A stretch of DNA of 7,482 bases from Deltaproteobacteria bacterium (GTDB lineage Bacteria; Desulfobacterota; Desulfuromonadia; Geobacterales; Geobacteraceae): the NCBI GenBank assembly GCA_021810985.1, contig JAJZQA010000128.1, positions 1-7,482 of the forward strand, in the 5' to 3' direction. Positions 5,955 through 7,482 of the stretch are shown here, one piece after another. How positions within the stretch are numbered: position 1 is the first letter of the stretch; each line of letters starts with the position of its first letter. The notes below the pieces were generated by a model. That model was given only the letters and a program-made list of their open reading frames with translations, made no database searches and was not told the origin of the DNA. The translations under genes and the position numbers were made by a program.

Positions 5955-6830
5955 ATGTTTTTGAAAACAATTAAAGAAGGCGCAAAGAAAAGCGAGGGCG
6001 TTTTTCATAAAATTGCCCATGGACTGGTCGGAAATGTTTTCCCGAATGAAAGTCATGACTCGTGTATCAATCTGCGCGATACCAGGGCGGTAGGAATACG
6101 CATTGAAAAGCTCAACAAGTCATTCGGTTCGAATCATGTCCTGAAAGATGTTGATCTGGATATCCACGCAGGAGAAACCTTTTCCATTATCGGTCCCTCC
6201 GGAAGCGGAAAGAGCGTCTTGCTCAAGCTGATCGTTAAACTTGACGAACCGGATAGCGGCGAGATATTTATCGATGAGTCGCCGGTTTTTGGCGAAGATG
6301 CAAAAAACTCTGAACGAGATTATCGCTTCAGCATGGTGTTCCAGTCGTCGGCTCTTTTCAACTCGTTAAGCGTGGGGGAAAACGTAGGGCTCTGGCTCAG
6401 AGAGAAACGGGTCTGCAAGGAGGCCCGGATTCGTGAAATCATCCGGGAAAAACTTGCCATGGTTGGACTGCAGGGCACGGAGAGTCTCAAAACATCCGAA
6501 CTTTCCGGAGGTATGAAAAAGAGGGTGGCAATTGCCCGTTCCCTGGCCATGAATCCTGATTTGATTCTTTACGACGAACCGACCGCGGAACTCGATCCGA
6601 TCAGTTCCGATGATCTGGCGAACACCATTATCAAGGTGAAAGAAACAACACGCAATACCACTGTCATCGTCACCCATGACCTGAATTTCGCACTGTATGT
6701 TTCGGATCGCATCGGCATGATCTACGATGGGCGAATCATTGAAACAGGGACTCCTGCCGAAATCAAGGCCAGCAGCAACCCGATTGTGAGAAGCTTTGTC
6801 TATACGACAACCAAAGGAATCAAAGGGTAG
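5955..6830 (+). CDS. ABC transporter ATP-binding protein, MlaF/Ttg2A-like (phospholipid/toluene-tolerance type)
   Basis: A 291-residue ATPase with all ABC motifs: Walker A GPSGSGKS (80-87), Q-loop Gln130 in MVFQSSALFNSLSV, signature LSGGMKKR (183-190), Walker B LILYDEP (203-209), D-loop AELD (211-214) and switch His241. The wording FQSSALFNSLSVGENV and LSGGMKKRVAIARSLA is that of the MlaF/Mkl subfamily, which energises MCE-type lipid transport between membranes with MlaE and MlaD. Neither partner is in the window, so it is an orphan here. About 45 residues precede the usual start of the fold, a longer N-terminus than typical MlaF. Start choice: AGGTGGAG (5935-5942) serves ATG 5955 or GTG 5952 best. 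A GTG at 5937 is in frame but lacks its own site. A palindromic element starts immediately after the stop. Confidence 0.88.
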   Translation: MFLKTIKEGAKKSEGVFHKIAHGLVGNVFPNESHDSCINLRDTRAVGIRIEKLNKSFGSNHVLKDVDLDIHAGETFSIIGPSGSGKSVLLKLIVKLDEPDSGEIFIDESPVFGEDAKNSERDYRFSMVFQSSALFNSLSVGENVGLWLREKRVCKEARIREIIREKLAMVGLQGTESLKTSELSGGMKKRVAIARSLAMNPDLILYDEPTAELDPISSDDLANTIIKVKETTRNTTVIVTHDLNFALYVSDRIGMIYDGRIIETGTPAEIKASSNPIVRSFVYTTTKGIKG

Positions 6831-7022
6831 GCTAAGAGCTTGTCCGCGAATACAAGTACGAGCGGACGCGTCCGGATTTATGCAGGTTTTGGCTGGTCTG
6901 ATTAAGCGAAACCGCAGGCGTAGCAAGGCTACGTCGAGGATTTTGTGATTGCGGACCGGTCAAAGAGGGCAGGAAGGCGGGATGCGGGCCTGGAAAGGTT
7001 ATTTACGGACAAGCTCTAAGCC
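6830..7022. repeat. About 190-bp near-palindromic element with terminal inverted repeats (MITE- or REP-like)
   Basis: The two halves are reverse complements in one register about a centre at 6926. By hand count 52 of 94 positions match without gaps, best at the ends and centre. The outer 12-bp inverted repeat AGAGCTTGTCCG (6835-6846) / CGGACAAGCTCT (7006-7017) is exact, and only one of the outermost 17 pairs (6830-6846 with 7006-7022) fails. The core is GTAGC-AAG-GCTAC (6920-6932). CTAAG stands at both outer edges (6832-6836 and 7016-7020) as a direct repeat, which could be a 5-bp target duplication around AGCTTGTCCG ends. A 12-bp palindrome CGGACGCGTCCG sits at 6863-6874. No protein is encoded within it. 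It may be a non-autonomous insertion element or a structured dispersed repeat, and could also end transcription from the ATPase gene. Confidence 0.75.
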
Positions 7023-7152
7023 AACCATCTCAGATCAATTGCCTGTCACCGAAAAAAATGCGCCAAAAAAAGATAGACATGGTTACTTTTTTGCTCCATC
7101 ATTGTCCCTTGAGTTGCACCAAGTTTGATGCGCCCGGCAGTATGAGGAGACT
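7023..7152. other. Leader region of the response-regulator gene
   Basis: These 130 bases between the palindromic element and the receiver gene are A/T-richer than the flanks. I find no gene, no good -35/-10 pair and no -24/-12 promoter. Together with the element, the gene-free stretch after the ATPase totals about 320 bases. Confidence 0.5.
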
Positions 7153-7482
7153 ATGGGCAAGATACTGATAATTGACGACGACGAATCCTTTCTTTCACTC
7201 CTCAGTTCCTACATTGAGCATTACTATCCTCGTCTGGACGTACAGACCTGCAAAAATCCTCTGCTGGGACTGAAATCGATGAAGCATGATCTTGATCTTA
7301 TGATCATTGATCTTGAGATGCCTCAACTCGATGGCTCCAAACTTCTGAAGTATGCTTCGGAGAAGGGCATCAACAAAAACAGGATCATCCTGCTCTCCAG
7401 TCACGACGCCGATTATCTTCACCATCATTTCCCTATGGGAACCTGTCTGGCGGTGTTGAACAAATACGAAGCAGGACAAAAA
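7153..7482 (+). CDS. Response regulator, receiver domain at N-terminus (3' end outside window)
   Basis: ATG 7153 opens a frame with no stop through the window end, giving 110 residues of a CheY-like receiver domain. It starts MGKILIIDDDES with the acidic metal-binding residues Asp8/Asp9/Asp10. The phospho-acceptor is Asp53 in LMIIDLEMPQLDG (49-61). The conserved Ser82 is in ILLSSHD and the conserved Lys104 in VLNKYE. Phosphorylation by a histidine kinase would switch an output that lies beyond the window: a DNA-binding domain, an enzyme, or nothing if it is a stand-alone receiver. The ribosome-binding site GAGGAG (7144-7149) is three to five bases from the ATG, slightly close. No kinase gene is visible nearby. 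An open frame on the opposite strand (7195-7479) is a shadow of this gene. Confidence 0.9.
   Translation, partial: MGKILIIDDDESFLSLLSSYIEHYYPRLDVQTCKNPLLGLKSMKHDLDLMIIDLEMPQLDGSKLLKYASEKGINKNRIILLSSHDADYLHHHFPMGTCLAVLNKYEAGQK

Noticed and set aside
5613..5970. Two minus-strand frames (5613-5849 and 5725-5970) opposite the 33-codon gene
   Set aside because: They overlap each other in different frames, have no good start signals and no recognisable sequence. The plus-strand peptide has the strong ribosome-binding site.
6366..6926. 186-residue minus-strand frame opposite the ABC ATPase
   Set aside because: The plus strand carries every ABC motif in order. The minus frame also begins inside the palindromic element.
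1..7482. CRISPR array, tRNA, rRNA or phage genes
   Set aside because: No regularly spaced repeats, no cloverleaf-like or rRNA-like segments and no phage-type proteins were seen on either strand.

Overview
The window reads as a chromosomal segment of a Gram-negative, probably free-living bacterium of roughly even base composition. The mix of genes (MurJ, MazG, an Amt-type ammonium channel with a sigma-54-like promoter, an AcuC/HDAC-family deacetylase, an MlaF-like ABC ATPase and a receiver-domain protein) reminds me of the Desulfuromonadota (Geobacter and relatives). That placement is an impression from protein style and gene mix. It has not been tested by any search.

Layout: (1) 1-935, plus strand: the 3' end of murJ (lipid II flippase), overlapped by four bases by ogt, an O6-alkylguanine-DNA alkyltransferase. 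(2) 936-1255: a 320-bp gap without a convincing gene but with three exact TTATGCACA (DnaA-box type) sequences and two inverted repeats. (3) 1256-2056, minus strand: mazG, with its own sigma-70-like promoter. (4) A bidirectional-type terminator at 2171-2196, then amtB (2225-3445, minus strand), with a clear Shine-Dalgarno and a good -24/-12 promoter. (5) Diverging from amtB, a Zn-dependent deacetylase (3691-4851), overlapped by 8 bases by an unrecognised gene (4844-5674) whose product has a GNAT-acetyltransferase-like stretch. (6) A 33-codon gene for a single-span membrane peptide (5767-5868). (7) An MlaF-like ABC ATPase without visible permease partners (5955-6830). (8) Directly after its stop codon, a roughly 190-bp imperfect palindrome with matching ends (6830-7022). 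(9) The start of a response-regulator receiver protein (7153 to the window end).

How the genes may work together: murJ-ogt is a run-on pair, and ogt and mazG are both damage or nucleotide housekeeping genes. amtB looks nitrogen-controlled. The most suggestive unit is the deacetylase plus possible acetyltransferase-like pair, which recalls the AcuA/AcuC arrangement for reversible lysine acetylation but with an unfamiliar partner protein. The short membrane peptide and the orphan ATPase follow on the same strand and may be separate transcription units.

Most worth a second look: the overlapping deacetylase/GNAT-like pair, the palindromic element at 6830-7022, the TTATGCACA cluster, and the 33-residue membrane peptide.
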